A stretch of DNA of 6,108 nt from DATDTB01 sp035291025 (GCA_035291025.1 DATDTB010000087.1:1-6108), one strand, 5' to 3'. Counted from the stretch's first letter, positions 1 to 5,349 are shown. The notes: generated by a model not told the origin, from the sequence alone. Program-made: numbers and translations.

Positions 1-194
1 TGGTCGAACAACACGACCCTTGCCCCCAAGCCGGTTGACGCCTTGGCCAGCTCAATGTAGGTTTGGCTTTCCTTGGTTGACTCCAGGCCGTGGGACACGA
101 CTATCGTGGACTTGGCAGCGCCTTGAGGCAAGTAAACCGCCACCGCCATCCTTTCGCCGCGCGCGTTTTCAAGAAACGACTTTTCAACCTGCAT
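1..194 (-). CDS. Alpha/beta hydrolase, N-terminal 64 residues (runs off the window)
   Basis: The minus strand is open from an ATG at 194 to the window edge. It encodes 64 residues: a short N-terminal beta region, then a strand ending in VVSHG (H35-G36), a helix, and a second hydrophobic strand ending in VVLFD (62-64 region). The hydrophobic-strand-HG pattern followed by a strand ending FD is the N-terminus of the serine hydrolase fold (Hydrolase_4 / S33-like lipases, esterases and peptidases), where HG supplies the oxyanion hole. The nucleophile elbow GxSxG and the Asp/His of the triad would lie outside the window, so activity cannot be judged. The start is supported by GGTGA at 204-200, five bases upstream, overlapping the TGA stop of the preceding exonuclease gene. 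It is the last visible gene of the minus-strand operon. The substrate is unknown. Confidence 0.75.
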   Translation of the reverse strand, partial: MQVEKSFLENARGERMAVAVYLPQGAAKSTIVVSHGLESTKESQTYIELAKASTGLGARVVLFD

Positions 195-199
195 CTCTT

Positions 200-748
200 T
201 CACCACTCCAGCCCAGGCTTCCATTCCGTCTTGCCGGAAACGCGGCTCTGGAAGTACAACGGCTGTCTCTTTGCTATCCTCTCAAAGAGCTTTGCCGTCA
301 TTTCCACGTCTTGCCTGCAGTACTCGGCGACTTCCTTGATTTTGCCCTGGCGGAACCACATTATGGCGTCCAAGCCGTCGTGGTGGCATTCAATTCCCAG
401 CGTCTCTTTCGCCAAGTCGTCCAAGCCCACTCGATAACCGTGGTCCATCTTGAAACGTTCGAGTATGTCGTAGTGGGGCTTTTCCTTGATGGAATTGAAC
501 TGGGAAGGCGTGCAGTAAGGCTCTATTACTTGCAAGTCGAACCTTTTCCCGTTGTATGACACGATCCTGTCCGAGGACGCGAGGAACTCGGCAAAGCGCG
601 CCATGTCCTTTTCCTCCGCTATGAGGGTTTCCTGGGTTTCAAGGACTAAGGCAACGGCAACTGAAACGCGCAAGTCCGCGAGGTTCTGCCGCCCTCCGAC
701 TTCTTGGAAAATCTTTTGGGTTTCCACGTCAAACACAACGGTTTTCAA
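200..748 (-). CDS. DEDDy-type 3'-5' exonuclease / RNase H-like protein (YprB-like)
   Basis: This 182-residue protein carries the three motifs of the DEDDy exonuclease superfamily. Exo I is FDVET (D7, E9), Exo II is SYNGKRFDL (N66, D71), and Exo III is EYCRQDVEM (Y143, D147). The acidic residues bind two metal ions for hydrolysis of nucleic acid from the 3' end. The YNGxxFDL form of Exo II is typical of the RNase_H_2/YprB group, whose physiological substrate is poorly known; the protein is expected to be cytoplasmic. The start codon is TTG (748-746), not ATG. It overlaps the TGA of the SET gene (745-747) as TTGA, which suggests translational coupling, and GGGGTG lies a few bases upstream. The stop (200-202) is followed six bases later by the hydrolase ATG. 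The protein is short for a processive polymerase-associated exonuclease and has no other domain, so a repair or RNA-trimming role is only a guess. Confidence 0.85.
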   Translation of the reverse strand: MKTVVFDVETQKIFQEVGGRQNLADLRVSVAVALVLETQETLIAEEKDMARFAEFLASSDRIVSYNGKRFDLQVIEPYCTPSQFNSIKEKPHYDILERFKMDHGYRVGLDDLAKETLGIECHHDGLDAIMWFRQGKIKEVAEYCRQDVEMTAKLFERIAKRQPLYFQSRVSGKTEWKPGLEW

Positions 749-1224
749 GCCTGGGCACCCCGGGTTTCCTTCAAGTACTTCCTCTTCAAGTACGGCGAAG
801 CAAATGGGAAGACTTCGAGTTTTTGTTCCGGCGTCAAGTGGTCAAAGCCCTTGACGACGCCGAAGCAGTTCTTGGCGCCGCAAATGCATTGGAAGGGGTG
901 GAGCATTGAATCCTCTGCGGTGCAATAGTTATACGTCAATTCCTCGCCTTCTTTCAAGTCCTTCAAGGCCTTCAATTGCAGCAACTCGAAGTCCACGTAG
1001 CAGTTGGGGTCGCAGCTGTGGTTCAATCGGTCGTCAATGTCCAGCTTGTTCGCCAAGTGGCCGTTTTCGTCGACTTGGAGGGAGTAACGCGTTCGCCTGT
1101 TCGTTATCTTGCCGCCCAGGGCCATGATTGCCTCGCCCCTTGCTATGCCTTCTTCTGCGAACACGCCCAATTCGTGGAGCCTGCTCTTGTCCAACTTGAG
1201 TTTCTTGAACGCCTTGAACTCCAT
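745..1224 (-). CDS. SET-domain protein lysine methyltransferase with post-SET zinc motif
   Basis: This 159-residue protein is almost entirely a SET domain, the fold that transfers a methyl group from S-adenosylmethionine to lysine side chains. The N-terminal part has the LGVFAEEGIARGE pattern (19-31). The cofactor/knot motif NHSCDPNC is at 68-75 and the active-site ELTYNY at 95-100. A post-SET CxCxxxxC motif follows (C113, C115, C120), which with C71 matches the four cysteines that bind zinc in eukaryotic post-SET enzymes. Conserved Y98/Y100 would line the lysine channel. There is no DNA-binding or chromatin-reader domain, so the target is unknown. Known archaeal SET proteins have been linked to methylation of chromatin proteins. 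It lies 31 bases after the MIP18 gene and overlaps the exonuclease by four bases, so all are probably on one transcript. The ATG at 1224-1222 has only a weak upstream GTGGGA. Confidence 0.9.
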   Translation of the reverse strand: MEFKAFKKLKLDKSRLHELGVFAEEGIARGEAIMALGGKITNRRTRYSLQVDENGHLANKLDIDDRLNHSCDPNCYVDFELLQLKALKDLKEGEELTYNYCTAEDSMLHPFQCICGAKNCFGVVKGFDHLTPEQKLEVFPFASPYLKRKYLKETRGAQA

Positions 1225-1255
1225 ACCAGTTTCCCACTCTTCCTTTTTCCTGGGC

Positions 1256-1597
1256 TCACGCGCGGTAGTTAAGCAGTACCTTGGCTTCTTCGGTCATTTT
1301 CTCGGGCGACCAAGGCGGGTCGAACACGACTTCCACTACGGCGTTTTTCACGCCCTGCACTGCGAGCAAGCGCGACGTGACCTGCATTTGGATCTGGTCA
1401 GCCATTGGGCAGCCAATGGAAGTGAGAGTCATTGTGACCTTCACGTCGGAGTTGGCCTCGCCCGACAACTCCACGTTGTAAACAAGGCCCAAGTCCACTA
1501 TGTTGACGACGGGAATCTCGGGGTCGTAGCATTCCTTGAGCGCTGCGAAGACCGCTTCCCTTGTAGGCTCTCCATTCCGGCTTTCCTGCATGGCCAT
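1256..1597 (-). CDS. MIP18/DUF59 family Fe-S cluster assembly factor
   Basis: This 113-residue protein matches the whole MIP18 (DUF59, SufT/PaaD-like) domain. The N-terminal helix is followed by DPEIPVVNIVDLGLVYNV (25-42), the strand MTLTSIGCPMADQI (56-69) with the conserved cysteine C63, and the C-terminal VEVVFDPPWSPEKM (88-101). Family members help mature or deliver iron-sulfur clusters to client proteins in the cytoplasm. The single conserved Cys in the TxxGCP loop and the DPPW motif are both intact. The start is taken as the ATG at 1597 because AAGGGGGTT (G run at 1604-1608) sits six bases upstream; a second ATG at 1591 would be 12 bases away. A TATA-like element at 1651-1657 makes this the likely first gene of the operon that continues with the SET protein. 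Its client is unknown, and none of the visible operon partners is an obvious Fe-S protein. Confidence 0.9.
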   Translation of the reverse strand: MAMQESRNGEPTREAVFAALKECYDPEIPVVNIVDLGLVYNVELSGEANSDVKVTMTLTSIGCPMADQIQMQVTSRLLAVQGVKNAVVEVVFDPPWSPEKMTEEAKVLLNYRA

Positions 1598-1650
1598 GCA
1601 AAACCCCCTTGAAAACGAGTGAGGAATTGAGGGAAAGGGGGTGAAAACCT

Positions 1651-1660
1651 TATTAAATTG
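1651..1660 (-). promoter_or_regulatory. Putative TATA box of the MIP18-SET-exonuclease operon
   Basis: Read on the minus strand this is CAATTTAATA, preceded by an A-rich CCAAAC that could act as a BRE. An archaeal start site about 25-27 bases downstream would fall near 1628, leaving a leader of about 30 bases with its ribosome binding site at 1604-1608. The position is consistent with a promoter, but the call rests on a short AT-rich match in a GC-rich region. Confidence 0.45.
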
Positions 1661-1675
1661 GTTTGGTGCAGTTCT

Positions 1676-1691
1676 AAAAAAGTCCGGGACT
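1676..1691 (-). terminator. Putative terminator after the two-helix membrane protein gene
   Basis: On the minus strand AGTCCCGGACT (1691-1681) runs directly into six T residues (1681-1676). It lies about 65 bases after the stop codon of the 83-residue membrane protein and just before the operon TATA box. The stem can only be four base pairs with a three-base loop, so the T run is the stronger evidence; archaeal termination mainly needs the T tract. Confidence 0.4.
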
Positions 1692-1697
1692 GCTTAC

Positions 1698-1736
1698 GCG
1701 GGCGGAGGCAAGCTTCGCTTAACCCGCCCTTTTTTT
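1698..1736 (+). terminator. Hairpin plus T7 tract on the plus strand (orphan terminator or small RNA 3' end)
   Basis: GGGCGG (1700-1705) pairs with CCGCCC (1724-1729). Inside, AAGC (1710-1713) pairs with GCTT (1717-1720) around a TTC loop, and seven T follow (1730-1736). This has the form of an intrinsic terminator on the plus strand, yet the genes on both sides run on the minus strand and no plus-strand gene lies upstream. It may stop antisense transcription into the two-helix gene, end a short unrecognised plus-strand RNA, or be a structure in the 3' leader of the minus-strand transcript. Confidence 0.45.
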
Positions 1737-1754
1737 CCCTTCCACGTCGAACGC

Positions 1755-2006
1755 TCACTTTTTAAGCGCCCAATTGTAGGCCCTTGCCATTACCCACCCG
1801 GTAACGTAGCCAATGACTGCCAGCGCGACCAGCAAGCCCGCCTGGAGCGCGGGCTGCATGTACGGCGCGTTGTACATCATTCCAGTGATTGAAGGCTGCC
1901 TAAAAAGCCCGTGCCAAACAATTCCAACAACCCACCACGCAATTCCAGTAATTGCCCCCGCCATTCCAAGCGCGCCAGCGCTCAGTTCTGCGTAAGTCTT
2001 TGCCAT
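1755..2006 (-). CDS. Small two-helix membrane protein, function unknown
   Basis: This 83-residue protein has two strongly hydrophobic segments. Residues about 10-35 are rich in Gly, Ala and Trp (WWVVGIVWHGLF), and about 54-76 end in GWVMARAYNWALKK, with a short basic tail. The connecting loop carries M43, M44 and M50. The layout, with Trp/Gly in helix 1, a Tyr-containing loop, and a helix 2 ending in an A-x-x-YN motif, recalls a family of small archaeal two-helix proteins often labelled holin-like. That resemblance is from memory and says nothing firm about function. The ATG at 2006 is chosen over the TTG at 2024 because GGAAGTGGT (2017-2009) lies just upstream of it. The gene is divergent from the multicopper oxidase, sharing a 108-base promoter region, so joint regulation is plausible. 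Confidence 0.8.
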   Translation of the reverse strand: MAKTYAELSAGALGMAGAITGIAWWVVGIVWHGLFRQPSITGMMYNAPYMQPALQAGLLVALAVIGYVTGWVMARAYNWALKK

Positions 2007-2050
2007 TAAACCACTTCCTTGCAAGAGATTTCCAGCTCAGCCACAAATGG

Positions 2051-2064
2051 TTTACTGTTTAAAG
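2051..2064. promoter_or_regulatory. Divergent promoter element with palindromic TTTAAA
   Basis: TTTAAA at 2058-2063 is its own reverse complement, and its centre (2060.5) is exactly midway between the ATG bases at 2006 (minus) and 2115 (plus). Each start codon is about 52 bases from the box, the usual distance for an archaeal TATA box with a leader of roughly 25-30 bases. On the minus strand the box is preceded by AAAAGGC, a purine-rich possible BRE. On the plus strand the upstream bases (CAAATGG then TTTACTG) are weaker. It may serve the membrane protein gene, the oxidase, or both. Confidence 0.45.
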
Positions 2065-2114
2065 CCTTTTGCTGGCTTGTCTCTTTTCACGGATTGGAAA
2101 AGGGATTTTTTGCC

Positions 2115-3617
2115 ATGAAAGGAAGGCTGGGCTTTGCAGTCGCTGCCTTGGCTGCAGTTGCAGTGCTTGCGTTTTTTTACTTTGACGGCGCCACAGTCAA
2201 GGAAAGCGCCCTGCAGTCACGGTATTACCCTTTGGCCGACGGCGGGTCTTTTGACTTGCAGGCCGGAGTGGTTAGGGCCAGCGTCGCAGGGCGAAACTTC
2301 AACGCGTACGCCTTCAACGGCCAGCTCCCCGGCCCGGTTCTGAAGGTAAGGCAGGGCTCTAGGGCCACGTTGAATTTCCTGAACGGCTTGCCCGAGGAAA
2401 CAAGCATTCACTGGCACGGCCTGCGAGTGGGCAACGCGTTTGACGGCGTGCCGGCGCTGACGCAAAACCCCGTGCTTCCAGGCGAGGGCTTTTCCTACGA
2501 GCTGGACTTTCCAGACCCTGGAATGTACTGGTACCACCCGCACTTGCAGGAGGCACGGCAGCAGGAACTCGGCTTGTACGGCGTGATACTCGTAGAGCCG
2601 GAGAAAGAAGACTACTACGGCAAGGCCAGCCGCGAGGAAGTGCTCGTGTTGGACGACATTCTCTTGGACAACGGCGCGCCGACGTTCATTGAAGGGGTCA
2701 CGACTCACGCTTTAATGGGCAGGTTTGGAAATGTTTTGCTGGTGAACGGCGGCACTGGTTACGAGTTGCCCGCAAAAACAGGCGAAGTAATCCGCTTTTA
2801 CGCCTTGAACGCGGCAAACACTCGAGTGTTCAACTTCAAGATTCCGGGCGCGAGGCTGAAAGTCGTTGGAACCGACGTGAGCTCTTTTGAAAGCGAGTAC
2901 TTTGCCGACTCGGTTGTCATAGCGCCAAGCGAGCGTTACGTCATTGAGGCGTTTTTCGAAAAGCCCGGCGAGCATGCATTGGTTCATGAAACGCCTTACG
3001 GCGAGTATTCGCTGGGAAGAGTAATAGTTTCAAGCGAAAACCAAGCCGCGACTGAAAGCCCTTCGAGTTCCTTCCTTGAATTGAAGGAAAACAAGTACGT
3101 TGCGGCAGAAGTCGGCCCGTTGAAGGCCTTGTTCGGCAAGCCGGTTGACGTGGACTGGAGGCTGTCAGTGGAATTGCAGGGCCACATGGGGCACGCAATG
3201 TCAATGGGGTTGGGCGAGGACGGCATTGAATGGGAGGACGCAATGGGGTCCATGAACGCAAACTTGACAACGGACTCTGTTAAGTGGGTAATCCAGGACA
3301 GGGCCACGGGAAAGGAAAACGACGAACTGCAATACAATTTCAAGAAAGGCGACCACGTCAAAGTCAGGATCTTCAACGACCCGAAGTCAATGCATCCAAT
3401 GCAGCACCCAATCCACTTCCACGGCAACAGGTTCCTGGTCTTGGAAAGGGACGGCGTGGAAAACGAGAACAAGGCGTGGAAGGACACTGTCTTGGTGCCT
3501 TCCGGCTCGGCCATTACCCTTTTCTTGGAGTTAAGCAACCCGGGGAAGTGGATGGCTCACTGCCATGTCTCAGAGCACTTGGAAGCGGGAATGATGGCGC
3601 AATACGGGGTGGCGTGA
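2115..3617 (+). CDS. Multicopper oxidase, exported/membrane-anchored (probable copper or phenol oxidase)
   Basis: This 500-residue protein has the length and motif layout of three-cupredoxin-domain oxidases (laccase, CotA, CueO). Copper motifs in order are IHWHG (H99, H101), WYHPH (H141, H143), HPIHFHG (H431, H434, H436) and HCHVSEHLEAGM (H482, C483, H484, H488, M493). All type 1 and trinuclear-centre ligands are present, with Met as the axial ligand. Such enzymes oxidise a substrate, often Cu(I) or phenols, and reduce O2 to water. A Met/His-rich stretch (355-382, including GHMGHAMSMG) could bind Cu(I). The N-terminus MKGRLGF plus a hydrophobic run (7-22) is a Sec signal or anchor; there is no twin-Arg motif and no clear cleavage site, so it probably faces outside on a membrane tether. 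The ATG at 2115 fits the signal sequence, with AAAGGGA nine bases upstream; 32 codons are open before it but lack signal character. No T-rich terminator is evident just after the stop. Confidence 0.93.
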   Translation: MKGRLGFAVAALAAVAVLAFFYFDGATVKESALQSRYYPLADGGSFDLQAGVVRASVAGRNFNAYAFNGQLPGPVLKVRQGSRATLNFLNGLPEETSIHWHGLRVGNAFDGVPALTQNPVLPGEGFSYELDFPDPGMYWYHPHLQEARQQELGLYGVILVEPEKEDYYGKASREEVLVLDDILLDNGAPTFIEGVTTHALMGRFGNVLLVNGGTGYELPAKTGEVIRFYALNAANTRVFNFKIPGARLKVVGTDVSSFESEYFADSVVIAPSERYVIEAFFEKPGEHALVHETPYGEYSLGRVIVSSENQAATESPSSSFLELKENKYVAAEVGPLKALFGKPVDVDWRLSVELQGHMGHAMSMGLGEDGIEWEDAMGSMNANLTTDSVKWVIQDRATGKENDELQYNFKKGDHVKVRIFNDPKSMHPMQHPIHFHGNRFLVLERDGVENENKAWKDTVLVPSGSAITLFLELSNPGKWMAHCHVSEHLEAGMMAQYGVA

Positions 3618-3629
3618 GCTGCTTGCAGT

Positions 3630-3645
3630 CCCGCGTGCCAGCGGG
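3630..3645. other. GC-rich hairpin after the oxidase stop codon
   Basis: CCCGC (3630-3634) and GCGGG (3641-3645) can form a five-pair stem with a six-base loop, 12 bases after the oxidase stop. Close by is a second near-palindrome, TTCCCGGGGAA (3648-3658). No T tract follows on the plus strand, so this is not a standard terminator; it may protect the 3' end of the message. Confidence 0.35.
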
Positions 3646-3656
3646 CGTTCCCGGGG

Positions 3657-3699
3657 AAAAAGCCAGCAACTTAGCCAAGGCGGCCGCAAAAAGAAAAGA
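3657..3699 (-). terminator. T-rich tracts downstream of the His-rich membrane protein gene
   Basis: On the minus strand, TCTTTTCTTTTTGC (about 3699-3686) and a further TTTTT (3661-3657) lie 30-75 bases after the stop of the minus-strand gene ending at 3730. In archaea such T tracts are enough for termination. They sit in the 112-base gap between convergent genes, which otherwise holds only the two GC palindromes. Confidence 0.4.
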
Positions 3700-3729
3700 C
3701 TTGCAAGCCCTGCCTAGAAAGATGCAAGG

Positions 3730-4086
3730 TCACGCCCCGCGCCCCGTGATTAAGTCAATGCGTGGCTTTACGAAAGAGAAAAAGGCAAACGGCATCAATG
3801 CGGCCAAAGCTATCACCATTGAGTCCGCTGCAGTAAAGTCGTCCCAGGGCGTGTTTTGGTAAAACAAGTTCACGACCAAGGCGCTGGACAAAACACCCAA
3901 CAAAACCGACAAGCCCGTGGGGGTGTCTCCTTTTAGTTCGTAAAAATAAAGCGCCCCCAGCAGAAAGGCAGTGTAAACAATGAATGGAACGCCCGTGTAG
4001 CTATGGTATTCTTCTGCGTGCGCGTGTGAATCCGCTGAAAGAACGGAAAGCAAGGCAAGAAATGCAACGAATTGAAGAATCCTCAT
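3730..4086 (-). CDS. Exported/membrane protein with His-rich N-terminus and three hydrophobic helices, function unknown
   Basis: I do not recognise this 118-residue protein. It opens with a clear signal-like segment (4-18), then ADSHAHAEEYHSY, giving H21, H23 and H28 near a possible AHA cleavage site. Three further hydrophobic segments follow (about 32-50, 58-77 and 88-107) and a basic end (KPRIDLITGRGA). If the signal is cleaved, the histidines would lie at the outer-face N-terminus, a place where metal ligands are common, but that role is inferred. The ATG at 4086 is preferred over the GTG at 4098 because AGGTGGGGG lies just before it and the signal peptide begins directly there. The gene is convergent with the multicopper oxidase and divergent from the SDR gene. 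A link to copper or to the outer-face redox chemistry of the oxidase is possible from position only. Confidence 0.75.
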   Translation of the reverse strand: MRILQFVAFLALLSVLSADSHAHAEEYHSYTGVPFIVYTAFLLGALYFYELKGDTPTGLSVLLGVLSSALVVNLFYQNTPWDDFTAADSMVIALAALMPFAFFSFVKPRIDLITGRGA

Positions 4087-4233
4087 GTTTACCCCCACCT
4101 TTTCCCAGCCTTGCAGTTTCTGGAAAAGGCACTCCCTTCAAAGAAAAGCGAAAAGTGTAAAAACCTCGCCCGCTTTCGTGGTTTTGCGCAATTGGAGAAA
4201 GCCGCGGGCATTTTTCCTTGGAGGTTGAAGGCA
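4087..4233. promoter_or_regulatory. Divergent intergenic region between membrane protein and SDR genes
   Basis: The 147-base region holds the ribosome binding sites of both genes: AGGTGGGGG for the minus gene (about 4102-4092) and GGAGGTTG (4220-4227) for the SDR. A purine/AT-rich stretch at about 4141-4165, containing GTGTAAAAAC, is the only candidate for TATA/BRE elements. It is a poor match and lies about 70 bases from each start. No repeat or RNA gene was seen. Confidence 0.3.
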
Positions 4234-4950
4234 ATGAATTCGTTGAATGGAAAGATTGCGGTCGTCACCGGCGCCACCAAGGGAATTGGGAAGGGAATAG
4301 CTGACAAGTTCAAGGAGCTTGGAGCGAAAGTCGTCGTGAGCGCGCGGCACGAGGCCAAGACGGAACACGAGTTTTTCGTGTGTGACGTGTGCCGTTTTAC
4401 GGACGCGCAGGCCTTGATTGACGGCGCGGTGAAAAGGCACGGCCGCGTAGACATCCTAGTGAACAACGCGGGAATTTACCCATTCAAGCCCTTGAAGGAC
4501 ATGACTGAAGGCGAGTGGGACGCGGTCATTGACACTAACCTGAAGGGAGTGTTCAACTGCACCAAGGCGGTTTTGCCGCACATGATGAAGGCGAGTTATG
4601 GAAAAATAATAAGCATTGCATCAATTGCCGGAACTCAGGTCGGCTTCCCTAACTTGGCGCATTACTGCGCTTCAAAGGCTGGAATTATGGGTTTCACCAG
4701 GGCCGCAGCCCTCGAGCTTGCGCCTTACCATATTAACGTGAACGCGATAGCTCCCGGGGCAATCCTAACGCCGGGAGTCGAGCAGGGAATGGATACGACT
4801 GGGCTTAATTCGTTGCTGCAAATAATTCCAGAACGGAGGCTTGGAAAGCCCGTTGACATCGCCGAGACAGCCGCGTTCCTGGCAAGCGACGCCTCCGAGT
4901 ACATCACGGGGCAGACAATCGTGGTTGACGGCGGGTACACTGACCAATGA
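4234..4950 (+). CDS. Short-chain dehydrogenase/reductase (FabG-like SDR), NADP(H)-type
   Basis: This 238-residue classical SDR uses NAD(P)(H) to interconvert a carbonyl and a hydroxyl group. Visible motifs are the nucleotide-binding TGATKGIG (12-19), the CDV (50-52) that contacts adenine, NNAG (77-80), N102, and the catalytic S130, Y144 and K148 (YCASK). IAPG (172-175) and the C-terminal VDGGY (231-235) are also present. The second strand ends in SAR (36-38) without an acidic residue and K16 lies in the glycine loop; both favour NADP(H). The stretch between strand 2 and CDV is unusually short, which accounts for a length slightly below FabG. The substrate cannot be inferred; overall similarity to 3-oxoacyl-ACP reductases is generic. 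The ATG at 4234 has a strong GGAGGT six to eight bases upstream. Fifty-four earlier open codons overlap the divergent gene's leader and are not SDR-like. It appears monocistronic. Confidence 0.93.
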   Translation: MNSLNGKIAVVTGATKGIGKGIADKFKELGAKVVVSARHEAKTEHEFFVCDVCRFTDAQALIDGAVKRHGRVDILVNNAGIYPFKPLKDMTEGEWDAVIDTNLKGVFNCTKAVLPHMMKASYGKIISIASIAGTQVGFPNLAHYCASKAGIMGFTRAAALELAPYHINVNAIAPGAILTPGVEQGMDTTGLNSLLQIIPERRLGKPVDIAETAAFLASDASEYITGQTIVVDGGYTDQ

Positions 4951-4970
4951 AGCGTTGCGCCGCCGCCTTG

Positions 4971-4990
4971 GGTTTTTCCATTTTTATTTC
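4971..4990 (+). terminator. T-rich terminator of the SDR gene
   Basis: Two T5 runs (4973-4977 and 4981-4985) follow the SDR stop by about 20-35 bases, after a GC-rich stretch. The second run overlaps the stop codon of the convergent MazG-like gene at 4984, so the two convergent genes are packed to their 3' ends. Confidence 0.5.
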
Positions 4991-5349
4991 TTCATTCTAA
5001 GCTCTTCCGCGAACTTGTCGCTTACCGGTTCCGTGACGCGGTTTTCCTCCAGTATGATGCGGCCCTCGAACCCGCCGCGTTCTTCTCTTTTCTTTTTCCG
5101 CAGTTCTTCCACGTAGTCGAGTTTCCATCCCTTGAACGCGGCAATGGAGTAAATAACTTCCAAGACGTCGCCGAGCTCTTTCGCTGACTCCTCTTTCTCG
5201 AACTCCGCGGCTTCCTCTCGGAGCTTTTTCCTCAACTCCCTCCAGTACTCTTCGTCGCCGGCCACGTGCGTCTTTGAAATTATTCCCTTTGAGGCGCTGA
5301 TGCCTGGAATCTTGTCGCGGACGAGCTTGTTGTACTTAATGACAGTCAT
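4984..5349 (-). CDS. MazG-like all-alpha nucleotide pyrophosphohydrolase (house-cleaning NTPase)
   Basis: This 121-residue protein begins with YNKLVRDKIP (6-15), the signature of the MazG-superfamily group annotated as phosphoribosyl-ATP pyrophosphohydrolase-like or predicted house-cleaning NTP pyrophosphatase. The metal-binding acidic motifs are intact: EEAAE (45-49) and ELGD (58-61). The typical KKxREERGGFEGRIIL block follows (86-100). These enzymes are thought to convert non-canonical NTPs to NMP and pyrophosphate, keeping damaged bases out of DNA or RNA. A charged tail (102-121) extends beyond the usual core. The ATG at 5349 has a strong GAGGTGA a few bases upstream. It lies 22 bases after the endonuclease IV stop on the same strand, so the pair is probably cotranscribed. 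The exact nucleotide substrate is unknown. Confidence 0.9.
   Translation of the reverse strand: MTVIKYNKLVRDKIPGISASKGIISKTHVAGDEEYWRELRKKLREEAAEFEKEESAKELGDVLEVIYSIAAFKGWKLDYVEELRKKKREERGGFEGRIILEENRVTEPVSDKFAEELRMKK

Noticed and set aside
20..559. Plus-strand open frame of 179 codons opposite the exonuclease and hydrolase
   Set aside because: Antisense to genes with intact catalytic motifs; its translation is low-complexity and unlike any protein family I know.
1681..1736. Possible tRNA or part of one in the hairpin region
   Set aside because: There is no TTCGA T-loop motif, no anticodon arm of the right size and no acceptor pairing.
1755..2006. Phage holin and hence a prophage
   Set aside because: Two-helix size alone recalls holins, but there is no lysin, phage structural gene or integrase nearby.
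2019..2114. Thirty-two extra in-frame codons before the oxidase ATG
   Set aside because: They cross the divergent promoter region, and the signal sequence begins naturally at 2115.
2217..3538. Long minus-strand open frames inside the oxidase gene
   Set aside because: Composition shadows of a GC-rich gene; they show no domains, and the plus frame has complete copper motifs.
3284..3862. Plus-strand open frame of 192 codons spanning the oxidase 3' end and the intergenic gap
   Set aside because: Out of frame with the oxidase, rich in Lys/Gln/Gly without domain signs, and it runs antisense into the minus-strand membrane protein.
4072..4233. Fifty-four extra in-frame codons before the SDR ATG
   Set aside because: They overlap the leader and first codons of the divergent membrane protein gene, do not resemble an SDR N-terminus or a signal, and the strong GGAGGT at 4220-4225 sets the start at 4234.
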